A stretch of 64,000 nucleotides of DNA from CAWGMT01 sp963823675 (GTDB lineage Bacteria > Planctomycetota > Planctomycetia > Isosphaerales > Isosphaeraceae), in the NCBI GenBank assembly GCA_963823675.1, contig CAWGMT010000012.1, forward strand, positions 372,001-436,000. Reading direction: 5' to 3'. The position numbers and the translations under genes were made by a program. How positions within the stretch are numbered: position 1 is the first letter of the stretch; each line of letters begins with the position of its first letter. The notes beneath the pieces are model-generated. The model had not been told where the DNA came from. It saw only the letters and a list, made by a program, of their open reading frames with translations, and did no database searches. Of this stretch, positions 1 through 10,525 are shown in pieces.

Positions 1-1522
1 CAAGGCCTGTCGGTGCGGTGATTCGGCCTCGTCGTACTTCTTATCATTCTCGAGGTTTCGGGCTATGTTGCTGTAGCATCTCGCGGTTTCGGGATGGTTG
101 TCGCCGACGACTTTTCGGTAAATCTCCAGAGCTTTGCGAAAAAGTGGCTCCGCCTCGGCGTACTTCCCTTGCGAGAAAAAGTTGCCGGCAAGGTTGTTGA
201 AGCTCAAGGCGGTGTCCTGGTGGTCCTCACCGAACGTCTTGAGTCGAATCGCCAGCGCACGTTGGAGCAACCGCTCGGATTCTGCATATTTGCCCTGCGA
301 GATCAGATTCAGAGCAAGATGGCTGTAGTTCAGGGCGATCTGAGGGTGGTCGTCGCCCAGGGCTTCCAGCCGGATCGCCAGGGCACGGCGAATCAGCGGC
401 TCAGCCTCGGCGTGCCTGCCGTGCTTGTCGAGGATCGCGGCCAGATTATCGAAACTTTCGGCCGTTTGCGGGTGATCCTGGCCCAGCACCTTCAATCGGG
501 TTTTGAGCGCGCGGCGGGACAACATCTCGGCTTCGGCATACTTCCCCTGGGCGCTGAGATTGGTCGAACAGGATCTTGTAGCTGCTTGCGGTTTCGGGAT
601 CGTCTTCGCCCATAACCTTGACAAGTAGCGCGAGTGCCTGTCGAAATAAGGGCTCAGCATCGAGGTACTTCCCTTGAGTGTGCAAGTTTGCAGCCAGATT
701 GTTCAAGCTTGTCGCGATGTCGGGACTGTCGTCGTCCAGCAACTTGAGCCGGAGGGTGAGCGCCTTGCGGAAAAGCACCTCGGCTTGCGAGTATTTTCCT
801 TGAAGATTCAGATTGCCGGCGAGGTTATCACAAGTGCTGGCGAAGTCGGGGTGGTTCTCACCCAATGTTGCGGAAACAGACGCCAGGGAAGCGCGAAGAA
901 GTGCCTCTCCCGCGACATACTTGCCCTGGTCGTCAAGGGAGAGGGCAACTCCGACGCGGCCGACTTCAGTGGCGATGTGGTGCTCGCCTAGCCACTGGCC
1001 GTTTATATCCATGACCTTGCGGTAAAGGCTCTCCGATTGTGCGTAACGGCCGCGCGTCATGGCCGTTGCCGCTTCTTTCCTCAATGTCGGGACGGTCATC
1101 ATCGCGCGGCGGCCCTCGGGCGGGAGGCCAGCGATCTTTCTCAAAGCGTCAACTTCACGACGGGCGTCCGCGGTTTGCCAGTGGGTTGGGCCAAGCGCGT
1201 GATTGCAGATGGCTTCAACCTGCTGAGCCGGCCCGATAGACTCGCCAAAGTTGCCGCTGCTCACGAGCTGCTCGATCGTCTTGGTAAGCGATTCGACCTG
1301 CTTTTTCGCGTCGCCGGATAGCTGGCGATTGTTGGGCGGAGTGTGATTCCCCGGTTCGGGATTCGGTTGTGCCGCCGCATTTCCAGTCGGCTTGCGTAAT
1401 CCCGGCGTGGAGGACTGCGCGTCCTTCGCGGACGTGGTCTGTGCCGCTCTGGGAGCACCCGGCATCGCAATCGTTGACCCGATCAAGAGCCCAAGCAGGA
1501 ACACGACGCGAAGACCATTCAT
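1..1522 (-). CDS. TPR-repeat secreted protein, truncated by window edge and frameshifted
   Basis: The gene starts at 1522 with a hydrophobic signal-like N-terminus (VVFLLGLLIGSTIA), then a low-complexity linker and many kinesin-light-chain-type tetratricopeptide repeats of about 42 residues (SLNNLAANLHTQGKYLDAEPLF-like units). It reads in one frame down to about 565. There the homology jumps by one base: after SSYKILFD the next repeat (NLSAQGKYAEAE) continues in the neighbouring frame to base 1 with no stop. One extra C near 565 accounts for the break. The C-terminus lies outside the window. A purine-rich AAGAGG stretch sits ahead of the ATG. TPR arrays bind proteins or peptides; the partner is unknown. 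I am sure of the repeats, less sure whether the frameshift is real. Confidence 0.8.
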
Positions 1523-1897
1523 CGCGGGCCTCTTCTTGTCTCAGGCAGTTGGTAGTGGGACACCTGACAGGATACCGACTTTCGACGCGTTTCGCCCAGG
1601 TACGTCCGGCTGCGAACAAGGTCATGAAAAACTCGGGCACTGCAAATCACGCTCAACCCCGCGACGGCATGTCCGGCAGGGCGCGGTGCACACGTGGAGC
1701 GGGCACTGACTGCGCGCGACGAAATCACTCAGATTCCGCGCAAGTTAACCATCCTGACAGGACGGCTGGAATCCCTTCACTACCGTTTGAGATCAGGGCG
1801 GTCAACCCGGTAATCTGTCTGAAAACTTTGCAGCGCGATAGAATCATGGTCGAGCTTGAACGCGACCGACGATAGTCCCGACGAAGGGCAATGCGCC
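1523..1897. other. intergenic, divergent promoter region
   Basis: This is the gap between the leftward TPR gene and the rightward kinase. It must hold the promoters of both. I see no convincing -35/-10 pair, repeat or RNA gene in it. Confidence 0.5.
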
Positions 1898-4800
1898 ATG
1901 ACAACCGACGGGAAAGGCGAGATCGATCGGATCGATACCGGGCGAAATCTGCTGTTCGGGCTGCTGGCCCTGCAGAACAGCTTCATCGACCGAGACGCCT
2001 TGCTGGCGGCATTTAACGCGTGGCTGGCCGACAAGTCGCGGCCGTTGGGCGCCATTTTGTGCGCGCGAGGGGCGCTCGACGGCCCGAGGCACGCGCTCCT
2101 CGAAGCGTTGGTCGGCGAGCACCTCCGGCTGCACGGCGGCGACCCGGACCGCAGCCTTGCCGCGCTAGAGCTCGGCGGCTCGACGCGGGAAACGTTGCGA
2201 AGCGTTGGGGACCCTGACCTGGACGCGTCGCTGGCGCACGCCGGCTCGTTCTCTACCAATGTCGATGCGACCGACATCTTCGCCGGCCGCTCAACCTCGT
2301 CGGGGGGCCGGTTCCGCGTTCTGCGGCCGCACGCGAGAGGGGGCCTGGGACAGATCTACGTCGCCCGCGACGAAGAGCTGGGGCGGCAGGTGGCGCTCAA
2401 GGAGATCCTCGCCGACAAGGCCGACAACCCGAGGCTGCGCTCCCGATTCCTGCTCGAAGCCGAGATCAGCGGCAACCTCGAGCACCCCGGCATCGTTCCG
2501 GTCTACAGTCTGGGTACGTACGACGACGGCCGGCCGTACTATGCAATGCGGTTCATCGAGGGCGACAGCCTCAAGGAAGCCATCGAAGCCTACCACGCCG
2601 CCGCTGCGGCCCCCGACCCGAACGCCTCCAACCTCCGGCTGAGGCAACTGCTCGGCCGGTTCGTGGACGTTTGCGACGCGATCGCCTATGCGCACAGTCG
2701 AGGAGTGTTGCACCGCGACCTGAAGCCGGGCAACGTCATGCTCGGGTCGTACGGCGAGACCCTCATCATCGACTGGGGGCTCGCCAAGGCCGTCGGCCAT
2801 CGCGACCCCGCGAGCGCGGACATTGCGACCACGCTGGTTCCCCCTTCCAGCGACAGCCACGAGCCGACTGTCGCCGGCCACCTCCTGGGCTCGCCGCCGT
2901 ACATGAGCCCCGAACAGGCTCTGGGACTGCTCGAAGACCTGGGCCCGGCCACCGACGTCTACGGCTTGGGCGCGACGCTCTACGCAATTCTTACCGGCAA
3001 GGCGCCCGTTGACGGGGCGACGGTCGAGGAAGTCTTGACCAAGGTTCGCAAGGGCTCGATCGTGCCGCCACGGCAGTTGAATGCCCGCGTTCCGCGCGCT
3101 CTGGAAGCCGTCTGCCTGAAGGCGCTGGCGCTACAACCCTCCGACCGTTATTCCTCGGCCCGCGCCCTGGCGGGCGACATCGAGCACTGGCTCGCGGACG
3201 AGCCCGTCACTGCCTTGGCTGAGCCGCTCCGCGATCGCGTAGGGCGCTGGGCCCGCCGCCACCGCACCCTTGTCACCACGGCTGCGGCGGTGCTGCTCCT
3301 CGGGCTGATCGGGCTGGCTGCGTTCGCCGCCGTGGTCGGCGACAAGAACCGGAAGCTCGTCGCCGCCAACAGAGCGACCAGTCAAGCCGAATCGCTCGCC
3401 GATGCCCGCCTCGACCGCGCCATGACCTCGATCGAAGACTACTTCACCGGCTTCAGCGCGGACGCCCTGAAGGGCGGCCAGCTTCCGCCCGCGCTCCGTG
3501 ACCGCCTGCTGGCCAAGCCCCGCCAGTATTACGAGCAATTGGCGGCTGAGCTCGCGGCCAAGACAAACCCGAGTGAGCGGGAGCAGGCTCTCTTAGCCAG
3601 GGGACACTACAATCTCGGGCGAATTCTCAGGATTCTGGGCAAGAACAAGGAGGCTCGCACCGAGGGCGAGGCGGCTGTCGCCGGCTTCGAAGCGCTCGTC
3701 GCGCGACACCCCGAAGTAGCCGGATACCAGGCTGGGCTGGCGATGAGCCACGTCAGCCTCGCCCTCGTCCTTGCCGACGCGGGCGGGCCCGACCTTGCGG
3801 CCGCAGCGTACAAGAAGGCCATCGCGATCTACGAGGGTCTGGCCGCGCGGCATCCCGACGTCGCCGAACACCAGCACGGGCTGGCCTATAGCCACAATAA
3901 CCTCGGCATCACCTTCGCAAACTCAGGCCGGTCCGAGGAGGCGGCCGCCGAGTACAAGAGGGCGATCGCGATTCACCAGGCACTGGTCGCGCGACACCCC
4001 GACGTCGCCGAATACCAGAACGGATTGGCCGCCAACCACAACAACGCCGCCACCATCTTCGCTGCAATGGGCCGGCACGACCAGGCGGCGGACGAGCTCA
4101 AGGCGGCCGTTACGATCTTCGAGGTTTTGGCGGCGCGATACCCCGACGTGGCCGACTACCAGAATGGGCTGGCCCGAAGCCACAACAATCTCGGCTTCGT
4201 CCTCGCTGCCAATGGCCGGTCGGAGGAGGCGGCCGGTGCATACAAGAAGGCCATCGCGATCGACGAGGCTCTGGTCGCGCGACACCGGAACGTACCTGAC
4301 TACCAGAACTGGCTGGCCGGAAGCCAGAGGAACTTCGGAGCATTGCTCAAGGCTCAAGGGAATTTCGCCCTGGCCTTGACGGAGTTTCACCGGGCCGAGA
4401 AGTTCGCACCGCCGCGATCCGCTGTGGCCGCCAGCTTGCCCGGACTGATTCGCGAAACCGAGAATGCCATCGCCCTGGCCAACCGCTTGCCCGCCGTTCT
4501 GAAGGGAGAAGACAAGCCCAGGGACCCGGCCGAAGGTCTGGCGTTCGCCCAGTTGTGTTACGACCAATCCCATTACGCCGCTGCGGCGCGGCTCTGGGAC
4601 GAAGCCCTCGCGACGGATCCCAGGCTGGCCGCGGATCGCCAGACCCGGCAACGCTACAACGCCGCCTGTTCTGCCGCGCTGGCCGCGGCGGGCAAGGGGA
4701 AGGATGAGCCGCCGCTTCACGACGACGCCAAGGCCAAGCTCCGCGTGCTGGCATGCGGTTGGCTTAAAGCCGAGCTGGCCGCATGGACCAAGGTTCTTGA

Positions 4801-4987
4801 GACCGGGGCGGAGAACGCCAAGGCCGCCGTCGTTTCGACCCTCCGACACTGGCAAATGGACCCCGACCTGGCCGGTATCCGCGATCCCGAGGCGCTTGAA
4901 AAGCTGCCCGAAGCGGAGCAAAAGGGGTGGCGGGATCTTTGGGCGGCGGTCGGCGCGCTCACAGGAAACGCCCCAGGACGCCGCTGA
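1898..4987 (+). CDS. Ser/Thr protein kinase with TPR repeats (membrane-anchored)
   Basis: The protein has about 1029 residues from the ATG at 1898; an in-frame TTG lies 42 bases upstream. A short N-terminal region is followed by a Hanks-type kinase domain at about residues 135-445. It has a glycine loop variant (ARGGLGQIY), the lysine in VALKEI, the catalytic HRDLKPGN at about 273 and DWGLAK at about 291 in place of DFG. The APE segment reads SPEQALG. A single membrane helix (about 457-483) separates it from TPR units at about 560-830, each built around a HPDVAEYQNGLA-type element. The layout suggests a cytoplasmic kinase with TPR repeats on the other side of the membrane. It is intact, unlike the two other large kinases here. 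Its substrate is unknown, and no sigma factor gene is adjacent. Confidence 0.9.
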   Translation: MTTDGKGEIDRIDTGRNLLFGLLALQNSFIDRDALLAAFNAWLADKSRPLGAILCARGALDGPRHALLEALVGEHLRLHGGDPDRSLAALELGGSTRETLRSVGDPDLDASLAHAGSFSTNVDATDIFAGRSTSSGGRFRVLRPHARGGLGQIYVARDEELGRQVALKEILADKADNPRLRSRFLLEAEISGNLEHPGIVPVYSLGTYDDGRPYYAMRFIEGDSLKEAIEAYHAAAAAPDPNASNLRLRQLLGRFVDVCDAIAYAHSRGVLHRDLKPGNVMLGSYGETLIIDWGLAKAVGHRDPASADIATTLVPPSSDSHEPTVAGHLLGSPPYMSPEQALGLLEDLGPATDVYGLGATLYAILTGKAPVDGATVEEVLTKVRKGSIVPPRQLNARVPRALEAVCLKALALQPSDRYSSARALAGDIEHWLADEPVTALAEPLRDRVGRWARRHRTLVTTAAAVLLLGLIGLAAFAAVVGDKNRKLVAANRATSQAESLADARLDRAMTSIEDYFTGFSADALKGGQLPPALRDRLLAKPRQYYEQLAAELAAKTNPSEREQALLARGHYNLGRILRILGKNKEARTEGEAAVAGFEALVARHPEVAGYQAGLAMSHVSLALVLADAGGPDLAAAAYKKAIAIYEGLAARHPDVAEHQHGLAYSHNNLGITFANSGRSEEAAAEYKRAIAIHQALVARHPDVAEYQNGLAANHNNAATIFAAMGRHDQAADELKAAVTIFEVLAARYPDVADYQNGLARSHNNLGFVLAANGRSEEAAGAYKKAIAIDEALVARHRNVPDYQNWLAGSQRNFGALLKAQGNFALALTEFHRAEKFAPPRSAVAASLPGLIRETENAIALANRLPAVLKGEDKPRDPAEGLAFAQLCYDQSHYAAAARLWDEALATDPRLAADRQTRQRYNAACSAALAAAGKGKDEPPLHDDAKAKLRVLACGWLKAELAAWTKVLETGAENAKAAVVSTLRHWQMDPDLAGIRDPEALEKLPEAEQKGWRDLWAAVGALTGNAPGRR

Positions 4988-5158
4988 GTCGACACTCACC
5001 TCGATCGGCGCCATCGCGCGTTAACGGTCGCGGTCATGAGCTTGGTACTTGGCCTGTCCGTTCGCACATTCTATCATTTTCCCAACGAGCAGTCCTTGGG
5101 GGAATTGCCGTGCGGAACGGGTATTACCCAGGCGTTGACCAGAAGGAAGCGAGAATGG

Positions 5159-5566
5159 CGAGTCTATTTCGGGATTCCTGGGACCGACTGGATCGAGGGG
5201 GGCGTCACCGTCGAGGAATCCATCGAACTGGTGCGCCGGTTGAAAGCGGCCGGGCTTGATCTGCTGGACGTGAGCCACGGGTTCATCACACCGGACATCT
5301 CGCAAGTTCCGTGGGGGCCGGGTTTCATGATTCCGACCGCGAGTCGCACCCGTCGCGAATCGGGAATAGCGACCGTCGTGGGCTGGATGATTACCGACCC
5401 GGAACAGGCCGAGGAAGCCATCCGCGATCAGCACACCGATCTCGTCGTGCTGGCGCGGGCGATGCTGCCCGACCCGTACTGGCCTTACGACGCTGCCGTC
5501 AAGCTCGGTGTGGAGAACGCATCGGAGATCTTGCCGGTCCAGTACGCTCGTGCCGTGAAGCGTTGA
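5159..5566 (+). pseudogene. C-terminal fragment of an Old Yellow Enzyme / NADH:flavin oxidoreductase
   Basis: The stretch from DWIEGGVTVEESIEL to the stop matches the C-terminal half of YqjM-like Old Yellow Enzymes: the DWxEGG segment, a GxDLLDVS strand, an IRREAGIAT-like strand (RTRRESGIATV), and the terminal DLVVLARAMLPDPYWP signature. The N-terminal half of the TIM barrel, with the catalytic residues and most of the FMN site, is missing. The sequence upstream of about 5158 shows no similarity. It cannot form an active enzyme, so I call it a remnant after a deletion. An open frame does extend to 5036, so a short protein could still be made. Confidence 0.7.
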
Positions 5567-5712
5567 TTCTCATCGAGTACTGTATGTGGAAACAGGGTGC
5601 TTGATCCGCCACGAACGGCTGGGGGAGAATCTGCTGAAACGAATGACGAGAGCCGGTATGGTGGCAGGCGGCCGATGGCAAACGACACAAGGCACACAGA
5701 AGGACTCAGCCG

Positions 5713-8021
5713 ATGTCTCTGGCGATCGCTCTCATGATGAATGGTGTGCTGGCATTTCCTGGCGGGGCTGACGCGATCCCCGAGCCGGTCCCGATTGTGG
5801 TAGAGGCCGGCCTGGCCGACGCGGCGTCCGTGCTTTCTCCCTCGCAGATTCACATCGGCGGCTGGCTGGGTGCGCGAATCGACGCCAACGCCAGGAACCG
5901 ACTGCTGGCCGTCGATACCGAGCCGCTTCTGGCCGGGTATCGCAAACGGCCCGGCAGCCATCCCTGGATCGGCGAGCACGTCGGCAAGTGGCTGCACGCA
6001 GCAACCCTGGCCTGGGCGTACACCGGCGACCCTCACTTGAAGGCCAAGCTCGACCGCGTGGCCGCCGACCTCATTGCTTGCCAGGAGCCCGACGGCTACC
6101 TCGGGACTTACGTCCCGGAGCAGCGGTTCGGTCTCTACCAGGGCGCCGACTGGGACGTCTGGTCGCACAAGTACAACCTGATCGGGCTCTTGACGTACTA
6201 CCATTACACCGGAAACCGCCCCGCGCTCGACTGCTGCCGCAAGATGGCCGACCTGCTCTGCGCCACGTTTCCGGCCCGGAAGAGCATTCTGGCGGCTGGA
6301 ACGCACGTCGGCATGGCCGCGACCAGCGTTCTCGAGCCGGTCGTCCTGCTGTACCGGTTCACCGGCGACGCCCGGTACCTCGAATTCGCGCGGTACATCG
6401 TGAAGTCGTGGGATGAGCCAGGCGGCCCGGCCATCGGGGCGTCGTTGCGAGCAGGCAGGGGCGTGAACAGGACGGCCAACGGCAAGGCGTACGAGATGCT
6501 CTCGAACCTGGTCGGCCTCTGCGAATTGGCGCGAGCCACCGGCGAGACGAGGCGCTGCTTGAGCCTGTGCTGAGCGCCTGGAACGACATCGTCAAGAACC
6601 GTCTCTATATCACCGGCAGCGCCAGTTCGGGTGAACACTTCTGGGGCAATCATGTGCTGCCCAATTACGTGGGTGCGCACATCGGCGAGACCTGCGTGAC
6701 GACCACCTGGATCCAGCTCAATCTTCAGCTTCTCTGGTTGACGGGCGATGCCAAGTTTGGCGACGAGCTCGAGCGATCGTTCTACAATCATCTGGCTGCC
6801 GCTCAGCACCCGCGCGGGGACGATTGGTGCTATTTTACGGCCCTCGAGGGCAAGAAGCCGTATGATCCGGGCATTAACTGCTGCCATTCCAGCGGCCCAC
6901 GCGGCATGGCTCTGGCGGTGGAGGCAGCGTACCTGAAGACGAAGTGGAATGGCGCGGATGCCCTGGCGGTTACTACGTATGAAAGCTCGCGGGCGAAGCT
7001 CGTGCTCGGGGGCCAGGACGTGACTGTCGAGCAGCAGAGCCGTTTTCCATGGGAAGGCGACTCCGAAGTGGCCATCCACCTCGCCCGGCCCGCGAGATTT
7101 GGTGTGCTCGTGCGGGTCGCGCCCTGGGCCGCCGAGCTGAAGCTCGAACTGAACAAGCAGCCGATCGAGCCGCTGGCCCATGCAGGATGGGCCGTCGTGC
7201 CGCCACGCGAATGGAAGGACGGAGATCGCCTCAAGCTGACCTTCCGGCTCGGCGCGCGGCTGGTTCCCGGTCAGTTCGGTAACAAGGATCGGGCGGCGCT
7301 GGCCTGGGGACCGTTCGTCCTGGCCTACGATCGGGCAAGGAACCCGGGGCTTCCCTCGGCGTCGGCGATTGGCCTGGTTGGCGATAGTACCGAGCTGGCG
7401 ATACAGCCGGGGCCGAGCCTCGCATTGCGGGGGCCGGTCGCCGTTCCCAAGGGCGATCGTCGGATCCAGGCGATCTTCGTCCCGTTTGCGGACGCCGGCT
7501 CTACCGGCGGTGACTACCGCGTCTGGCTGCGCGCTGCGGGCGTCAGTGCGCCGGCGTCGGTCTTGACCGACGGCCGCGAGAGCCGGTCGCGGCGGGGAAA
7601 CCAGCACGGCTCGGTCATCGATGGCGACCCTTCGACCTTCGTGGTCACTTACGATGGATCGTCCGCGCAGGAAGATTGGTACGCCGTGACGCTTCCCGAG
7701 CCGGCGCAGATCGTCCGGGTGGTCTTCAGGCACGGCCGCAACTTCCACGACGGCGGCTGGTTCGACACCCATGGCGGCAAGCCGCGCGTGCAGGTGAAGA
7801 CCCAGAGTGGAGGAGAGTGGGAGACGGTCGGCGAGCTCGGCGGATATCCCGCCACGACGACCGCAAACGGCGGTTCGATCGAGGACGGTCAGCCGTTTGA
7901 ATGTCGTCTGGGCCGACCGGTCACCGTCTTGGCCGTCCGCGTGCTCGGCACGCCCTCCTGCGGCGACAATCCGAACCAGAGGTTCTCCTCGTGTGGTGAG
8001 CTCGAGGCGTTTTCTGAATGA
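5713..8021 (+). CDS. GH127/DUF1680-type glycoside hydrolase with C-terminal discoidin-like domain (frameshifted)
   Basis: A probable signal peptide (ALMMNGVLAFPGGADA) precedes an all-alpha barrel typical of DUF1680, the family of beta-L-arabinofuranosidases. The early GEHVGKWLHAATLAWAYTGD segment and the catalytic-site motifs are visible: GETCVTT (acid/base Glu plus a zinc-binding Cys in characterised GH127) and NCCHSSG (nucleophile and second zinc Cys). After the jelly-roll part a DGDPSTFV...DWYAVTLPEPAQIVRVVF segment resembles an F5/8 type C domain that may bind sugar. The frame changes near 6555: a GA dinucleotide seems inserted, since DEALLEPVLSAWNDIV reads through once it is removed. It probably acts on plant or algal arabinose-containing glycans outside the cytoplasm. 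Confidence 0.83.
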
Positions 8022-8201
8022 ATGCGAGGATATTGGAACTGTCATGGGCTGACTCCCGGGGCGGATCCGACCACACGAATCCTCATTGGCACCCCTACGA
8101 TCCCACAATTCACAATCCATTCGATCCATCCAATCCTGGAAACTTTGGACCGGCGCACGCCGTGCCAATGTGAAGATATTGACACGGTTGGATGTTTAGC
8201 G

Positions 8202-8543
8202 ATGGGTTCATGGACACCGATCACTGAAGCCGAGTTCTCGGGGCTCTTAGATCGACAATACGATGCTTTGAGTGAAGGCGAGAGGAAGCTGTTCGACCGG
8301 TACCGTGTCCGTCCTTGGAAAGCAGTAATTCGACGATCAGAGCAAGCCGGAGACGAGCATGTGTTCGTTGTTGCTCAAGCTGTTGGCGGCGTCTTGTATT
8401 TCGACGACGTAGAGTATGGATTCAACATATCCGGCGTCGATGACTCCGGCCGAATCATCACTCCCGGGGGCAGCCAAAGCACTTTGAAGGATGCTGTGGG
8501 TGCATGGTTCCGGGAGTCAAAGTGTCGGACCCAAGCGGTGTAA
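8202..8543 (+). CDS. hypothetical protein, about 113 aa
   Basis: A short soluble protein beginning MGSWTPITEAEFSGLL. It is acidic in its first half, has no signal peptide or membrane helix, and ends four bases before the inverted repeat that bounds the transposase unit. I do not recognise a family; the composition and clean ATG make it plausible as a real gene. The alternative is a longer in-frame extension to 8022, which lacks a good start. Confidence 0.5.
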   Translation: MGSWTPITEAEFSGLLDRQYDALSEGERKLFDRYRVRPWKAVIRRSEQAGDEHVFVVAQAVGGVLYFDDVEYGFNISGVDDSGRIITPGGSQSTLKDAVGAWFRESKCRTQAV

Positions 8544-8546
8544 AGC

Positions 8547-9282
8547 TGTCAGGAACCTTGCGAACGCTTGGGACGGCCGCGCGGGCGGACAGTTGATTCC
8601 AAGGCCAAGCGACGCACGGTCTGCTCCCTCCATATCTCGTCGCCGAACGGGCTGCCGTGCGCGACGCTGCCGCGCACCGCCTGCAACTCGGCATCCGTTT
8701 GGGGAGCGTTGACGTGTTCGACCCAATTGGGTTTGCGGGGCGAGGGCCACGTGGCGAGCAACTCCTTGTCGTCTCCCGAGCCGCGCAGCCAACGATAAAG
8801 ACTGCTGCACTGCCACTGCTCGGCTCGACGCACGAGATTCGCGCGGAGCGGATTCCGCTCGACGTAACGCGCGACCGTATAAAAATGCTCGTCGTCCTGA
8901 ATCGGGAACGACTTGAATCGCCCCTGGTACACATGACCCGAGCCGGTCGAATGGCGATGCGCGTGCCACCGCTGCGTGTGCGTCAGCGTCAGCCAACCGG
9001 CGAACTCGGACAGCTCTTTGTCCCGCCGCGGCCAAACGACCACGTGCCAATGGTTGGGCATCACGCAGTAGGCTAACAACCGCAATTCCGTCCGCGCGAC
9101 AGCTTCTGCGAGCACCGTCTCGAACGCTTGGTAGTCTCCGCCGTCCTCGAAAATCGTCATCCGAGCGTTCGCGCGATTGAGGACATGATAAATATAACCC
9201 CCCTCGGCAGCGCGATGTGGTCGTCCCATACCCAAATAGAATACGAACTTGGCAACCCTCGGTCAATAATCGGTTCCTGACA
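8547..9282. mobile_element. REP-type single-gene element bounded by inverted repeats
   Basis: TGTCAGGAACC at 8547-8557 and its exact reverse complement at 9272-9282 enclose one transposase gene. The match extends outward to 15 of 16 bases (AAAGCTGTCAGGAACC against AAAGGTGTCAGGAACC). No target duplication is obvious. IS200/REP transposases do not normally make duplications and recognise subterminal hairpins, so the true ends may differ slightly. Confidence 0.6.
8549..9235 (-). CDS. REP-associated tyrosine transposase (Y1_Tnp family)
   Basis: This 228-residue protein has the features of the IS200-related single-strand transposases that act on REP sequences. There is an N-terminal YHVLNRAN strand, the HUH pair in AYCVMPNHWHVVV at about 55-67, and the nucleophile tyrosine in SGHVYQGRFKSFP at about 103. 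The YTVARYVERNPLRANLV segment follows, which is diagnostic of this family. It nicks and joins single-stranded DNA at hairpins. The gene is complete, and its stop codon lies inside the inverted repeat that bounds the unit. It may be domesticated rather than actively mobile, as is common for this family. Confidence 0.9.
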   Translation of the reverse strand: MGMGRPHRAAEGGYIYHVLNRANARMTIFEDGGDYQAFETVLAEAVARTELRLLAYCVMPNHWHVVVWPRRDKELSEFAGWLTLTHTQRWHAHRHSTGSGHVYQGRFKSFPIQDDEHFYTVARYVERNPLRANLVRRAEQWQCSSLYRWLRGSGDDKELLATWPSPRKPNWVEHVNAPQTDAELQAVRGSVAHGSPFGDEIWREQTVRRLALESTVRPRGRPKRSQGS

Positions 9283-9482
9283 CCTTTGCCGGGCTTTCTA
9301 ACTTGCGTTGGATTTGCGGCTCGGGGTATCCTTGGTCAAAAGCATCGGTAACCCGCCGACATGGAGAGCGTGCGGTCGCCGGCGTCGCACTCGCTGCATC
9401 CTGGTCGGGGATCGGGTCGGCCGCAATCACGGGCCCCGACCGATCTTCGGTTTCCGTTTTTTGCGTACTGCTTGGATACACG

Positions 9483-10496
9483 ATGGACTCACAATCTGTC
9501 GCCGTCACGATTCCCGTGCATCGCAATCATCTCGACGAGCTGGAAGTGTTGTCGCTCTTACGTTGCGTCGAGGTGCTCGGTCATCATCGACTGATCTTCG
9601 TCGGCCCGGAGTCCCTTGATTTCGAGGCCTACCTGGGTCGGTCCCGAGGTGCCTCGGTCGAGCGGTTCCCCGACCACTACTTCAAAAGCATCATCGGTTA
9701 TAATAAGCTCATGCTGTCGCGGGAATTCTATTCTCGATTTAGCGGTTTCTCTTATATTCTAAAGTATGAACTGGATGCCTTCGTGTTCCACGACGACCTC
9801 GCCCACTGGTGTGGGCAGGGCTTCGATTACGTCGGCGCCCCGTGGCTGGACGAATCCCGGGACCGCTGGTTCGGAGTTGGAAATGGTGGGTTTTGCCTGC
9901 GCAGCGTCGAGGGTTGCCTCGCGGTGCTGGACTCGCAGCGCAAGGAGGACGCGGCAGATTACTGGCGTTACATCAGGTCGGCGGTGCCGGGCATCGGGAA
10001 ACGTGCCGTCCGTTACCCGTGGAAGATCGCCTGTCATCTCGGCCTGGGCCACACGTCAGGGAGTTACCTGCGGCGCCTCACCGGCCGCCTGGATCGCGGG
10101 TTGTGCGAGGACGGCTTCTGGGGCTCATACGCCCAGCGGTTATACCGGGGGACCCGCGTTACCTCGACCGGGCAGGCCGACAAGTCCTTCCTCATGGCGC
10201 GCGGTCTGGCCGATGATCTCTTCTGGGGCCTGCACGCCCAGCGGTTCTGCCCGGAGTTCCGCGTTGCCCCGTTCGAGGAGGCCATCAAGTTCTCCGTCGA
10301 AGGAGGATTGGTCCGGGCGTGGAATGAGGGACGATTCGGTGATCGGCCTCCATTCGGCTGCCACCGGAGCTGGTACCTGCGCTGGATCCAACGCTATCTT
10401 CACGGCAGCGAACCCGCCGAGTCGGAGTCGGAAGCCATCGTCTGGGACTGGGCCGCGATGGCCGGCATGGAGCGGGCCGCCGTCGCCGGATCCTGA
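9483..10496 (+). CDS. DUF5672 family protein, probable glycosyltransferase
   Basis: The protein has about 337 residues from the ATG at 9483. It matches the DUF5672 pattern: VTIPVHR at the N-terminus, LIFVGPESL, the central YILKYELDAFVF with an acidic DxF site, DYVGAPW and VGNGGFCLRS. The family is thought to be glycosyltransferase-like and often lies in polysaccharide loci. A sulfotransferase follows 29 bases later and a further sugar-transferase-like gene after that, so the three may form a unit for a sulfated exopolysaccharide. A patch at about 9720-9775 is unusually AT-rich for this window. Confidence 0.75.
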   Translation: MDSQSVAVTIPVHRNHLDELEVLSLLRCVEVLGHHRLIFVGPESLDFEAYLGRSRGASVERFPDHYFKSIIGYNKLMLSREFYSRFSGFSYILKYELDAFVFHDDLAHWCGQGFDYVGAPWLDESRDRWFGVGNGGFCLRSVEGCLAVLDSQRKEDAADYWRYIRSAVPGIGKRAVRYPWKIACHLGLGHTSGSYLRRLTGRLDRGLCEDGFWGSYAQRLYRGTRVTSTGQADKSFLMARGLADDLFWGLHAQRFCPEFRVAPFEEAIKFSVEGGLVRAWNEGRFGDRPPFGCHRSWYLRWIQRYLHGSEPAESESEAIVWDWAAMAGMERAAVAGS

Positions 10497-10525
10497 AGAG
10501 GCCTAACGGAGTCGAGTGTTCGTCT

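Noticed and set aside
3923..5014. 363-codon minus-strand frame opposite kinase 1
   Set aside because: High-GC shadow of the TPR region; repeated composition follows the sense gene.
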